This document shows positions 18,559 through 26,984 of a DNA stretch of 64,000 nucleotides, one piece after another. Location of the stretch: assembly GCF_900100085.1 (NCBI RefSeq), contig NZ_FNEJ01000003.1, positions 1 through 64,000 of the forward strand, read 5' to 3'. Source of the DNA: Salipiger marinus (GTDB lineage Bacteria; Pseudomonadota; Alphaproteobacteria; Rhodobacterales; Rhodobacteraceae). Both the position numbers and the translations under genes were made by a program. The first letter of the stretch is position 1; each line of letters opens with the position of its first letter. The notes beneath the pieces were generated by a model. It worked only from the letters and a program-made list of their open reading frames with translations, searched no databases and was not told where the DNA came from.

Positions 18559-18577
18559 ATGTGAAAGACATTCACAT
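18559..18577. promoter_or_regulatory. Palindromic operator-like site 2
   Basis: ATGTGAA-N5-TTCACAT, 31 bp before the DUF2852 start codon and matching site 1 except for a compensated R/Y pair. The half-site TGTGA resembles CRP but the spacing is seven bases rather than six, so a CRP-type protein is not an obvious fit. Confidence 0.55.
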
Positions 18578-18607
18578 CAACACCCGAACGAAAGGACACC
18601 AGACCCG

Positions 18608-19042
18608 ATGACCGCCTCCGCGCCCTCTTACGCAACCCCCGCCAACCCCGGCTGGCTGCGCCGCGCCGAGGGCTGGCTCGACCAGCGGGGCAGACCCGCA
18701 TGGATCGTCGCCATGATCCTTGGCTTCATCCTTTTCTGGCCGCTTGGCCTTGCCCTTCTTGGCTACATGATCTGGAGCAAACGCATGTTTGGAAAATCCT
18801 GCCGCACCCGCCGCACCTCCTCCTTCCAGCAGGGCTATGCCGCCCTGCGCCCCAGCGGCAACAGCGCCTTTGACGCCTACAAGGCCGATACGCTGCGCCG
18901 CCTCGAGGACGAGCAGAAAAGCTTCGAGGATTTCCTGCGCCGCCTGCGCGATGCCCGCGACAAGGCAGAGTTCGACCAGTTCATGGAAGACCGCAGCCGC
19001 AGCCCGCGCGACGTCAAGGAAGAGGACCGGGCCGAGGCCTGA
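18608..19042 (+). CDS. DUF2852 membrane protein
   Basis: A 144-residue protein recognisable as DUF2852, a family I know from alphaproteobacteria without a function. A tryptophan-rich N-terminus is followed by one or two membrane-spanning stretches (WIVAMILGFILFWPLGLALLG, about 32-55), then the motif IWSKRMF and a charged, probably helical cytoplasmic tail (RRLEDEQKSFEDFLRRLRDARDKAEFDQFM). Ribosome-binding site AAAGGA upstream. The promoter region carries two palindromic sites, so expression is probably regulated. Confidence 0.85.
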   Translation: MTASAPSYATPANPGWLRRAEGWLDQRGRPAWIVAMILGFILFWPLGLALLGYMIWSKRMFGKSCRTRRTSSFQQGYAALRPSGNSAFDAYKADTLRRLEDEQKSFEDFLRRLRDARDKAEFDQFMEDRSRSPRDVKEEDRAEA

Positions 19043-19124
19043 TCCCACCCCGGCCATGGCCCCGCGCGGGCCATGGCCGCCCCGCACGCCCTCCCCCCTC
19101 CCGAAAGGCCGGAGCCACAGAGAG

Positions 19125-19580
19125 ATGTATTTCGACCAGACCCATTCCCAGCTTCCCGATCCTGTGCGCCAGCGGGAATTCTACGACAGTGTGGCGCTGA
19201 AACGCGGCCTCGCCTGGCTGATCGACACGGTGATCGTGGCGGGGCTGGTGCTGGTGGCGCTGGTCTTCACCGCCTTTCTGGGGCTGTTCGTGTTCTTCGC
19301 GCTGTGGCTGGTGATCAGCTTCGGCTACCGCGTGGCCACCATCGCCAGCGGCTCCGCCACTTGGGGCATGCGGCTGATGGCCATCGAGTTGCGCGACTGG
19401 CGCGGCCAGCGGCTTGGCGCCGGACAGGCGCTGCTGCATACGCTGGGCTATACGCTGTCGGTGTCGATGGCACCGCTGCAGGTGGTCTCCATCGTCTGCA
19501 TGCTGGCCACCGAACGCGGTCAGGGCCTGACCGATCTGGCGCTTGGCACCGCGGCGCTCAACCGCCGCGCACTTGACTGA
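19125..19580 (+). CDS. RDD-family membrane protein
   Basis: A 151-residue integral membrane protein with the RDD family pattern: a first segment R-G-L-A-W-L-I-D-T (R and D conserved), then hydrophobic spans at about 27-60 and 100-120, and the conserved [13 protein letters not shown] between them. RDD proteins are small membrane proteins of mostly unknown role, some linked to ion homeostasis. It lies 82 bp downstream of DUF2852, possibly in the same transcript. Its last eight codons and stop are repeated in tandem beyond the gene. Confidence 0.85.
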   Translation: MYFDQTHSQLPDPVRQREFYDSVALKRGLAWLIDTVIVAGLVLVALVFTAFLGLFVFFALWLVISFGYRVATIASGSATWGMRLMAIELRDWRGQRLGAGQALLHTLGYTLSVSMAPLQVVSIVCMLATERGQGLTDLALGTAALNRRALD

Positions 19581-19627
19581 GGCGCTCAACCGCCGCGCAC
19601 TGGACTAAGGCGCTCAACAGCCGCGCC
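19553..19627 (+). repeat. 28-bp tandem repeat duplicating the 3' end of the RDD gene
   Basis: Three head-to-tail copies: 19553-19580, 19581-19608, and a partial 19609-19627. Copy 1 is the end of the coding sequence (ALNRRALD and TGA); copy 2 keeps the same sequence with two changes and ends in TAA; copy 3 is truncated. The unit length is not a multiple of three. It looks like recent slippage duplication that left the protein unchanged. Confidence 0.9.
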
Positions 19628-19753
19628 GGACGGCTGGCGCAGAACCACCCGGACAAAAGCTGCGACCAAAGACCCGCCCCCCGCCCGCTGCGGGGGGCTT
19701 GGCGGAGCGGGCTTTCATTGTTACGTTTTGACGAAACAGCCCACGGGTCACAA

Positions 19754-20566
19754 ATGCGCCATTCGTTGCCCCTCGCGCCGCAGTTCTATGTGACGGCGCC
19801 GCAACCCTGTCCCTACCTGCCCGGCCGGATGGAGCGGAAGCTCTTCACCGCCCTGCAGGGAGACTATGCCGAAAAGCTGAATGACAGCCTGTCGCGGCAG
19901 GGCTTCCGCCGGTCGCAGAACGTGCTCTACCGGCCCTCCTGTTCGGAATGCAACGCCTGCCTGTCGGCCCGGATCGACGTGGCGCGCTTTGCGCCCAGCA
20001 AAAGCCAGCGCCGCTCGCTGCGCCGCAACGATCATCTGAGCCGCCGCGCCTCCAGCCCTTGGGCGACCGAGGACCAGTTCGCGCTGTTCCGCCGCTATCT
20101 GGACGCGCGCCACGCCGATGGCGGCATGGCCGACATGGACATCTTCGAATTCGCCGCGATGATCGAGGAAACCCCGATCCGCTCGCGCGTGGTGGAATAT
20201 ACCGACCGCAGCAGCGGCAATCTGGCCGCCGTCTGCCTGACCGACGTGCTGGAGGATGGCGTCTCCATGGTCTATTCCTTCTACGATCCCGACCTGCCGA
20301 AACAGGGTCTGGGCACATGGATGATCCTCGATCACGTCGAGATCGCGCGCGAGGCGGGCCTGCCTTATGTCTATCTGGGCTACTGGGTGCCCGGATCGCC
20401 CAAGATGGGCTACAAGGCGCAGTTTTCCGGGCTGGAGCTCTATCGCCGGGGCCGCTGGGAACGCATGCGCGATCCCTCCGCCTATGCCGCCGACATGCAC
20501 CCGCTTTCCACCGATCCCATCGCGGAACAGGTCGCCAATATCTCGCTGCCCGACAGCCGCAGCTGA
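19754..20566 (+). CDS. bpt: Aspartate/glutamate leucyltransferase (N-end rule)
   Basis: Bpt transfers leucine (or arginine) from tRNA to proteins with N-terminal Asp or Glu, marking them for degradation by ClpAP/ClpS. The 270-residue product has the ATE-family N-terminal motif [14 protein letters not shown] and the Cys-rich [17 protein letters not shown], and the C-terminal domain with [13 protein letters not shown] and [19 protein letters not shown] chose ATG 19754 (MRHSLPLAP); an in-frame start 12 codons upstream is weaker. Confidence 0.93.
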   Translation: MRHSLPLAPQFYVTAPQPCPYLPGRMERKLFTALQGDYAEKLNDSLSRQGFRRSQNVLYRPSCSECNACLSARIDVARFAPSKSQRRSLRRNDHLSRRASSPWATEDQFALFRRYLDARHADGGMADMDIFEFAAMIEETPIRSRVVEYTDRSSGNLAAVCLTDVLEDGVSMVYSFYDPDLPKQGLGTWMILDHVEIAREAGLPYVYLGYWVPGSPKMGYKAQFSGLELYRRGRWERMRDPSAYAADMHPLSTDPIAEQVANISLPDSRS

Positions 20567-20619
20567 GCGCCGCGCCCTTTTCTGATTGACCTTCGCCAGC
20601 GTAACCTCCCGGCCTGCCT

Positions 20620-20735
20620 CCGGCGGGGATATTTTTGCCAAGAAGAAGCGCGGTCCCCCGTTCTTCTTGGCAAAAATATCCCGGGGGGAGGCCGCGCGGC
20701 ACGCGCGGGCGGGGGGCAGCGCCCCCCTTCTGCCT
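20620..20735. repeat. Composite intergenic repeat, copy 3, with twin inverted arms
   Basis: A 22-23 bp perfect inverted repeat: GGGGATATTTTTGCCAAGAA (from 20625) faces TTCTTGGCAAAAATATCCCC-like sequence (20661-20682) across a 13-bp spacer, so one half is the reverse of copy 1's first module. To the right are the GC hairpin and GGGGGCAGCGCCCCC modules. It lies between the converging 3' ends of bpt and the TRAP permease gene and would form a long hairpin in both transcripts, so it could terminate both. Confidence 0.85.
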
Positions 20736-20797
20736 CAACAACAGGAAAGCCGCCGGGACAGGGCCCCGGCGGCTGGAGGTCAGACAGGTGCCGCGGC

Positions 20798-23152
20798 TCA
20801 GTTCGGGATCAGATCCGGCACGATGGTCACGATGCCTGGCGCGAACCACAGCAGCGCCAGCCCCGCCAGCTGGATCAGCACGAAGGGCACCACGCCGCGA
20901 TAGATATGCCCGGTGGTGACCGAGGCGGGCGCCACGCCGCGCAGGTAGAACAGCGCGAAGCCGAAGGGCGGCGTCAGGAACGAGGTCTGCAGGTTGACCG
21001 CGATCATGATCGTCACCCATTTGGGATCGAAGCTGCCGCCATAGATCACCGGCCCGACGATGGGCACGACGATGTAGATGATCTCGAGAAAATCCAGCAC
21101 GAAGCCCAGCACGAAGAGCACCAGCATCACGATCAGGAAGACCTTGTGCTCGTCATCGAAGCTGCGCAGGAAATCCTGGATGTAATGCTCTCCCCCGAAG
21201 GAGATCACCACGAGGTTCAGCAGCTGCGAGGCCACGAGGATGGTGAAGACCATCGAGGTGACCTTGGCGGTCTCGCGCACCGCAGGCGCCAGAACCCCCT
21301 GTTTCAGCAGCACCCAGCAGGCGAAGAGCAGGCCGAAGATGGCGTAGAGATAGGCGCCATAGGCCAGCAGGAAGGCGATCCACGTCTCCACGCCCGCGCC
21401 TTCGGCATTCACCCGCAGGTCGAAATTCACGCCGAGCAGGATCATCACGATCAGCGCGAAGGTCGACATCAGGATGATGCCCGGCGAGCGGTCCATCTCG
21501 CCCAGCTTGCGCCATGCGGCCAGCATGATGGCGCCCGCCGCCCCCAGTGCCGCAGCGGGCGTGGGGTTGGTGATGCCGCCAAGGATCGAGCCCAGCACCG
21601 CCACGATCAGCACCAGCGGCGGGAAGACCACGCGGATGATCTCGTTCTGCGCCAGCCGCTGTGCCGCAGCCTTGCAGCCCCAGAACGCCACGGCCCAGGG
21701 CAGCAGCATCAGCAGCACCGTGACCCCCGGCGAGGTGTCGGGCCGGATGAACAGGATGTCCATCAGCAGACCCGCCACCACGCCGCCCGCGCCCACCACC
21801 AGCGGCATCGGATCGGAGGAGGGCGACACGCCCCGCGCCAGCGCCAGCACCAGCGCGAACATCACCGCGATGATGGCGATGCCGGTGCCGATGGGGGCGG
21901 CATTGGCGATCTTGTCGGCCAGCGCCTGCACCCGCTCTTCGGGGCTCAGACGGTGGCTCTGTTCCACGCCGCCTGCGGCGTCGATGGCGGTCTGCTGGGC
22001 CACGGCCTCGTCCCAGGCCTCCTGCCCGTGCAGGTCGATCATGGAGGCCTGACATTCCGGGCCGACATTGGTGCGCAGGCTGGCCATCTGGCCGCTTGCC
22101 GAGAAGCTGTCGATCTGGGTCGACTGGGAGCCGATGACGCCGACCTGACCCAGCGCCAGCGCGCCCACCACGATCAGCGCGGGCACGCCCAGATACCAGG
22201 TCAGCGCCTCGCCGCGGGTGACGGGTTCGGACATGGCGCCGCCCAGCTGCACCGGCGGTGCCGCTTCGGGGCGCAGCAGCGCGAAGCCGAAGGCATAGGC
22301 GGCATAAAGCACCGCCAGCAGGATGCCCGGCAGCATCGCCGCCTGAAAGAGCGTGCCTACCGACACCACGGCAGGTTCACCCAGCAGGGTCAGCGCATCG
22401 GTGCAGCCCGCAAGCTGCGCCCGGCTTTCCTGTGCCGAGGAATAGAGATCCCCCGCCAGCGTGCCCAGAAGCACGATCACGATGGAGGGCGGAATGATCT
22501 GCCCCAGCGTGCCCGAGGCGGCGATGACCCCGGTGGCCAGTTCCGGCGAATAGTTGTTGCGCAGCATGGTGGGCAGCGCCAGCAGCCCCATGGTGACCAC
22601 GGTGGCGCCGACGATGCCGGTGGAGGCGGCAAGGAAGGCCCCCACCACCACGATGGACACCGCAAGGCCGCCGGGCAGCGGGCCGAACACCCGCGCCATG
22701 GTGGTCAGCAGGTCATTGGCGATCTTGGAGCGTTCCAGCACGATGCCCATCATCACGAACATCAGCACGGCGAGCAGCGTCTCGATGCTCTGGCCCGCGA
22801 TGACGCGTTCGTTGATGCGGTTGACGATGAAGGCAAGGTTGCGGTCCATCGCCACTTCCCAGCCGCGTTCAAAGACCGGCATGCCGATCCGCGGCAGATC
22901 CGGATTGCGGAAGATGGATATGGCATCCTCGCGCACGCCGGTGGCCACCAGCGCGCGATAGGCGTCCGACCCGGTGTCGATCGCCTGATGAATGAGCAGC
23001 CCGGCGGAATCGAGCGCCGCGATGATCCCGAAGGAGATCACCCCGGCGCCGCCGATGGCGAAGGCCACCGGAAAACCCGACAGGATCGCGGCAAAAAGCG
23101 TGAGGAAGACGATGATCAGCCCGATCTCGACGCCATCAAGTCCGAATAACAT
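20798..23152 (-). CDS. TRAP transporter large permease (DctM type, extended)
   Basis: The membrane subunit that moves solute with sodium in a TRAP transporter. At 784 residues it is far longer than standard DctM (about 430). The N-terminal half (LSGFPVAFAIGGAG to LGTLAGDLYSS, 1-245) and C-terminal half (NPTPAAALGAAGAIM to the end, from about 530) are DctM-like, with the conserved SGTLGQIIPPS and LQTSFLTPPFGFALFYLRG. Between them lies about 280 residues containing extra membrane spans and a soluble segment rich in Gln and Ala. Long versions are known in this order of bacteria. Last gene of the operon, 17 nt after the small permease. Confidence 0.9.
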   Translation of the reverse strand: MLFGLDGVEIGLIIVFLTLFAAILSGFPVAFAIGGAGVISFGIIAALDSAGLLIHQAIDTGSDAYRALVATGVREDAISIFRNPDLPRIGMPVFERGWEVAMDRNLAFIVNRINERVIAGQSIETLLAVLMFVMMGIVLERSKIANDLLTTMARVFGPLPGGLAVSIVVVGAFLAASTGIVGATVVTMGLLALPTMLRNNYSPELATGVIAASGTLGQIIPPSIVIVLLGTLAGDLYSSAQESRAQLAGCTDALTLLGEPAVVSVGTLFQAAMLPGILLAVLYAAYAFGFALLRPEAAPPVQLGGAMSEPVTRGEALTWYLGVPALIVVGALALGQVGVIGSQSTQIDSFSASGQMASLRTNVGPECQASMIDLHGQEAWDEAVAQQTAIDAAGGVEQSHRLSPEERVQALADKIANAAPIGTGIAIIAVMFALVLALARGVSPSSDPMPLVVGAGGVVAGLLMDILFIRPDTSPGVTVLLMLLPWAVAFWGCKAAAQRLAQNEIIRVVFPPLVLIVAVLGSILGGITNPTPAAALGAAGAIMLAAWRKLGEMDRSPGIILMSTFALIVMILLGVNFDLRVNAEGAGVETWIAFLLAYGAYLYAIFGLLFACWVLLKQGVLAPAVRETAKVTSMVFTILVASQLLNLVVISFGGEHYIQDFLRSFDDEHKVFLIVMLVLFVLGFVLDFLEIIYIVVPIVGPVIYGGSFDPKWVTIMIAVNLQTSFLTPPFGFALFYLRGVAPASVTTGHIYRGVVPFVLIQLAGLALLWFAPGIVTIVPDLIPN

Positions 23153-23169
23153 GGTTCTGTCCCGTCCCC

Positions 23170-24099
23170 TCAGAATTCCGCGTGATCGTAGGCGTCTTCG
23201 CCCTGCTCGATCCGGTCATGGTCGTGATATTTGCCCTCGCTCTCTTCGCCCTCGCGCCATTCCAGATAGGAGCGCCAGAAGAAGGTCACGCCCTGCAGGA
23301 AGATCATCGCGCACATGAGCACGATCAGGATCTTGAACAGGAAATAGCCGGTAAAGCCGTTGGGGCTGAAGCCGATGGTCTCGACGTTCCAGCGCAGCGC
23401 GCGCGCCTTGTTCAGCAGCCGGTCAAGGTTTTCGGAGGCCGAGGGGTTGGGCACGATCAGGTGCCGCCACAGGAAGAACCACGCGTAAAGCCATGTCAGC
23501 ACCGCCATGGGCAGCATGAAGATGACCGAGCCCACCATGTCGATCACCTTTTTGGTGCGGTAGGAGGCGGGGGAATAAAGCAGATCCACCCGCACATGCC
23601 CGCCCTGCACGAAGGTATAGGCAAGGCAGAAAACCACGATCATCGCGTTGTAAAGCTTCAGCTCTTCCGACCACCAGCTTATGTCGAGGCTCAGCGTCAG
23701 CCCCAGCCCGAAGGACATGTCGGGCCGGGCAAAGATGCGCTGGGTGAAGACGATCAGCACCTGCTGCAGCACCATGATCAGCCCGGCCCAGGCGAAGAAG
23801 CGGCCCAGCCCGTTGGAAAAGCCCTCCAGCCCGCGCACCAGCCCCCAGAGGATGGAATGCCGCCACATGCCCAGCGCCGTCAGGATCAGCACCGTGGTCA
23901 GGATGACATACAGCAGCTCCACCGAGGCGCCGTAATAGACGAAGCGCATGATCGATTCGCTGTTGCTCCAGTCCAGCCACAGCCCCGGATGCGTGATCGC
24001 ATAGCCGAGATTGTAGAAGGACATCGCGATATTCTGCACGAAGGCAAGCAATCCGCCGCCCAGAACGCCCAGAAGACCGGATGTGCCGTTTTCCTCCAT
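23170..24099 (-). CDS. TRAP transporter small permease (DctQ type)
   Basis: The small membrane subunit of the same TRAP system; 309 residues, longer than typical DctQ (about 170-200), with a hydrophobic N-terminal extension (LYVILTTVLILTALGMW). The DctQ core holds R-V-D-L-L-Y followed by membrane spans (MVGSVIFMLPMAVLTWLYAWFFLW and FKILIVLMCAMIFLQGV). The C-terminus is charged and histidine-rich (KYHDHDRIEQGEDAYDHAEF). Start MEENGTSG at 24099 has AAGGCGG upstream. Part of the three-gene leftward operon. Confidence 0.88.
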   Translation of the reverse strand: MEENGTSGLLGVLGGGLLAFVQNIAMSFYNLGYAITHPGLWLDWSNSESIMRFVYYGASVELLYVILTTVLILTALGMWRHSILWGLVRGLEGFSNGLGRFFAWAGLIMVLQQVLIVFTQRIFARPDMSFGLGLTLSLDISWWSEELKLYNAMIVVFCLAYTFVQGGHVRVDLLYSPASYRTKKVIDMVGSVIFMLPMAVLTWLYAWFFLWRHLIVPNPSASENLDRLLNKARALRWNVETIGFSPNGFTGYFLFKILIVLMCAMIFLQGVTFFWRSYLEWREGEESEGKYHDHDRIEQGEDAYDHAEF

Positions 24100-24154
24100 G
24101 GTCCCGCCGCCTTTTGTTGAGGTCCGAATTGAAAGATGCACGATACGGCACGGC

Positions 24155-24233
24155 CCCTGCGGCGGACCGCAGGGACCGCCGCACAGACGCGCGTCCGACC
24201 GTTGGGGAGCCCCCGCGCGCGGCGGGGCCTCCC
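24155..24233 (-). other. Two hairpins between binding-protein and permease genes
   Basis: The 152-nt gap holds two stems: 24155-24174 (CCCTGCGG/CCGCAGGG, 4-nt loop) and 24205-24233 (12-bp arms, one mismatch). Neither is followed by a T-run on the minus strand. Such stems after binding-protein genes commonly stabilise upstream mRNA or reduce readthrough so that the binding protein is made in excess. This is an inference from position. Confidence 0.5.
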
Positions 24234-24251
24234 GGTGTCAGAGGATGCGGA

Positions 24252-25337
24252 TCAGAGACCCATCACGCGGTTGCGCTGCGCCGAGAAGGTGCCTTCGGAG
24301 CGCGCGATCCACGTGGCCGACGAGGCGAGCGAGGCCATGTAGCTGTCATAGCAGCGCTTGTAGAGCTCGTCGCCCATGGGCTCTGCGGTGACTTCCTTGG
24401 AGGCGGTGCCGAAGGCGTCCCAGACCTCGTCGGGGAATTCCATCAGACGCACGCCGCCCGACTGCAGCCGCTGCAGCGCCGAGGAGTTGTTTGCCATGAA
24501 CAGCGACATCGTCCAGATGTTGGAGGCGCGTGTCACCTGCTCGACGATCTTCTGCTGGACCGGGGTCAGGCTTTCATAGACGTCGAGGTTCATGGTCAGG
24601 TTCAGGTTCGGCCCCGGCTCGTGGAAGCCGCCGGTGTAATAGATCTTGGTGATTTCCTGGAACCCGGCCTTTTCATCGGCCCAGGGTCCGATCCATTCGG
24701 TGCCGTCGATGGCCCCCGAGGACAGCGCCTGATAGACCTCGCCGCCGGGCAGGTTCTGCACCGAGGCGCCGAGCTTGCCCATCACCTGACCGCCCTGCCC
24801 CGGCATCCGGAACTTCAGGCCCTCGAAATCGGCGGCGGAGTTGATCTCCTTGGCGAACCAGCCGCCGGACTGCGGGCCGGTATTGCCTGCCGACATCGCC
24901 TTCAGCCCGAAGATGGAATAAAGCTCGTCCGACAGTTCCTGACCGCCCTCGTGGTTGATCCAGTTGGCATATTCCATGAAGTTCATGCCAAAGGGCATCT
25001 GGCTGAAGAAGCTCAGCGCCGGATGCTGGCCAAGGAAGTAGTAATCCACCCCGTGATACATGTCCGCCTGCCCGGAGGAGACGGCGTCGAACACCTCGAA
25101 GGCGCCCACAAGCTCGCCTGCGGCCTTCAGATCGACGGTGATCTGGCCATCGGTGGCGGCGGTGATCTGGTCGGCGCAGTACTGCGCGCTGTCATGCACC
25201 CCGGCAAGGCCCCGGGCCCATGTGGTGACCAGCGTCAGCGTGCGGCGGCCCTGCGCATAGGCGGGGGCTGCAAGCGCCGAGGCGGCAGCGGCAGCGCCGC
25301 CCGCAGTGGTGGCGCGCAAAAAGGAACGACGGTCCAT
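24252..25337 (-). CDS. TRAP transporter substrate-binding protein (DctP family, TakP-like)
   Basis: A 361-residue periplasmic binding protein. The N-terminus MDRRSFLRATTAGGAAAAA is a twin-arginine signal, cleaved after AYA. The body shows the DctP fold: the conserved Arg region FEGLKFRMPGQGG, LPGGEVYQALSSGAIDGTEW, and GPWADEKAGF. It resembles the 2-oxoacid-binding TakP and lactate-binding TRAP proteins (GNTG..SGGWF.KEIN, and the D/E-W-x-GP segment), so a monocarboxylate or 2-oxoacid ligand is likely, though not proven. First gene of the operon; divergent from the sensor kinase gene. Confidence 0.92.
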   Translation of the reverse strand: MDRRSFLRATTAGGAAAAASALAAPAYAQGRRTLTLVTTWARGLAGVHDSAQYCADQITAATDGQITVDLKAAGELVGAFEVFDAVSSGQADMYHGVDYYFLGQHPALSFFSQMPFGMNFMEYANWINHEGGQELSDELYSIFGLKAMSAGNTGPQSGGWFAKEINSAADFEGLKFRMPGQGGQVMGKLGASVQNLPGGEVYQALSSGAIDGTEWIGPWADEKAGFQEITKIYYTGGFHEPGPNLNLTMNLDVYESLTPVQQKIVEQVTRASNIWTMSLFMANNSSALQRLQSGGVRLMEFPDEVWDAFGTASKEVTAEPMGDELYKRCYDSYMASLASSATWIARSEGTFSAQRNRVMGL

Positions 25338-25452
25338 GAATTTCCTCCCATAGAAGACAGCGCGGTCCCTCTCCTCGGAGACCGTCGCGGATCGATAGCA
25401 GCGTCAGACTAAGCCAGGGCGCGGGCAGAGCGGAATACCCACTGCTACGGAG

Positions 25453-25475
25453 AGAGGCGGCAAAAAACCGCCTCT
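25453..25475. promoter_or_regulatory. Palindrome in the divergent promoter region
   Basis: AGAGGCGG and CCGCCTCT flank a CAAAAAA spacer, a perfect 8-bp inverted repeat in the gap between the TRAP operon and the kinase gene. It could be an operator for the adjacent response regulator or a hairpin in the leader of either transcript. Position alone suggests a role; no binding evidence. Confidence 0.4.
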
Positions 25476-25568
25476 GACGCAGCGGCACTCTTGATCCTGT
25501 GCCCCGGCTTCCCAAGGGACGCGCATTTCCGCTTGGCGCATGCGGGGGATTGGCCTTACCTGCCTCCC

Positions 25569-26984
25569 ATGCGCGCCCTGCTCCAGACCCTCCGGCTCAG
25601 CTACGGGCAGAAACTCTTTCTGCTGGCCTCCGTGCCTCTGGTGCTGGCGGGGGCGGCCATCGCGCTGCTGGTCGCGCATCACGCCCGGATGCTGGCCGAA
25701 CGCGAGATCCAGACGCTGGAGACGCAGCTTCTGGACACCAAGATGCAGGAGCTGCGCAATTACGTCACGCAGGCGCGCAACGGCTTCTATTTCATCTATG
25801 GCGGGGCCGCCCCCGATGACGAGACCGCCAAGATCAAGGTCGCCCAGATCCTTGCCGCGATGATCTATGGCGAGGACGGGTCGTTCTTCGTCTATGATTA
25901 CGACGGCACCAACCTTGTCTCGCCGCGCCGGACGGATCTGATCGGGCGCAACTGGCAGGATCTCACCGACAGCGAAGGCACCCCCATTGTTGGGCCGCTG
26001 ATCGAGATTGCCCGGCAGGGCTCGGGCTATCATTCCTATCTCTGGCCCAAACCCTCCACCGGCGAGGAGGCGCGCATGGTCTCCTTCGTCATGGGCTTTC
26101 AGGACTGGCAATGGGCGGTGGGCACCGGCGTCTTCATCGATGACGTGCTGGCCACCGTTGCCGCCTCCCGCGCCGAGGTGGAGGCGCGGGTACGCCGCAC
26201 CTTCGTCTATATCGGCGCCATCACGCTTTGCGCGCTGCTGGCGGTGTTCCTGTCTGGCATCGCCATGAACCTGCGCGAAAGACGGCTCGCCGATGCCAAG
26301 CTCAAGGAACTGACCCAGCGCGTCTTTGACGCGCAGGAGGCAGAGCGGGGCCGGGTGGCGCGCGAACTGCATGACGGCATCAGCCAGATCCTCGTGGGCG
26401 TGAAATACGCGCTCGACATCACCCGGCGCAGGCTGGCCCAGCAGGATCCCCGCGCCATGGACGCGCTGGACCGCGGCCACAGCGCCCTGACCGGCGCCAT
26501 TCAGGAGGTGCGCCGCATCAGCCGGGACCTGCGCCCCGGCGTGCTGGACGATCTGGGGCTTGGCCCGGCGCTGAAGGCGCTGACCGACGATTTCCACGCC
26601 CGCACCGGCATCGACACCCGCTTTGACACGGTGGTGTTCCGCAACCGCATCGATCAGGAAAGCCGCATCGCGCTTTACCGCATCGCGCAGGAGGCGCTGA
26701 CCAATGTGGAGCGCCATTCCGGCGCCACCCGGGTCGACATCGACCTGCGCAGCCACCGCAAGGGGGCGACGCTGCGGGTGGCCGACAATGGCTGCGGGCT
26801 CGATCCCGACCGCCGCGCGGGCCATGCCGGCATCGGCCTGCGCAACATGCAGGAACGCATGGACCAGCTTGGCGGCACGCTGCGCATCTTGTCCTCCAGA
26901 TCCGGCACCGCTATCGAGGCGCAGATCCCGCTCTCGCACCTGCTGCCCCCCGAAGAAAGCCCCCAGCCAAAGGCCCGCGCATGA
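25569..26984 (+). CDS. Cache-domain sensor histidine kinase (NarL-type partner)
   Basis: A 471-residue membrane histidine kinase. TM1 spans about 15-36, a periplasmic sensory region of the single-Cache type (about 40-205, with GEDGSFFVYDYDGTNLVSP and FQDWQWAVGTGVFIDDV) follows, then TM2 (about 211-234). The kinase core is the HisKA_3 type: phospho-acceptor H268 in VARELHDGISQ, and an ATP-binding site with VADNGCGLDPD and GIGLRNMQERM. It overlaps the response regulator gene by 4 nt. Being divergent from a TRAP operon, it probably senses the TRAP substrate (inference). Start ATG at 25569 is chosen because the transmembrane segment follows it directly. Confidence 0.9.
   Translation: MRALLQTLRLSYGQKLFLLASVPLVLAGAAIALLVAHHARMLAEREIQTLETQLLDTKMQELRNYVTQARNGFYFIYGGAAPDDETAKIKVAQILAAMIYGEDGSFFVYDYDGTNLVSPRRTDLIGRNWQDLTDSEGTPIVGPLIEIARQGSGYHSYLWPKPSTGEEARMVSFVMGFQDWQWAVGTGVFIDDVLATVAASRAEVEARVRRTFVYIGAITLCALLAVFLSGIAMNLRERRLADAKLKELTQRVFDAQEAERGRVARELHDGISQILVGVKYALDITRRRLAQQDPRAMDALDRGHSALTGAIQEVRRISRDLRPGVLDDLGLGPALKALTDDFHARTGIDTRFDTVVFRNRIDQESRIALYRIAQEALTNVERHSGATRVDIDLRSHRKGATLRVADNGCGLDPDRRAGHAGIGLRNMQERMDQLGGTLRILSSRSGTAIEAQIPLSHLLPPEESPQPKARA

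Noticed and set aside
18559-18577. CRP-binding site
   Set aside because: Half-site TGTGA is separated by seven rather than six bases, and the second copy has TGTAA, which CRP does not favour.
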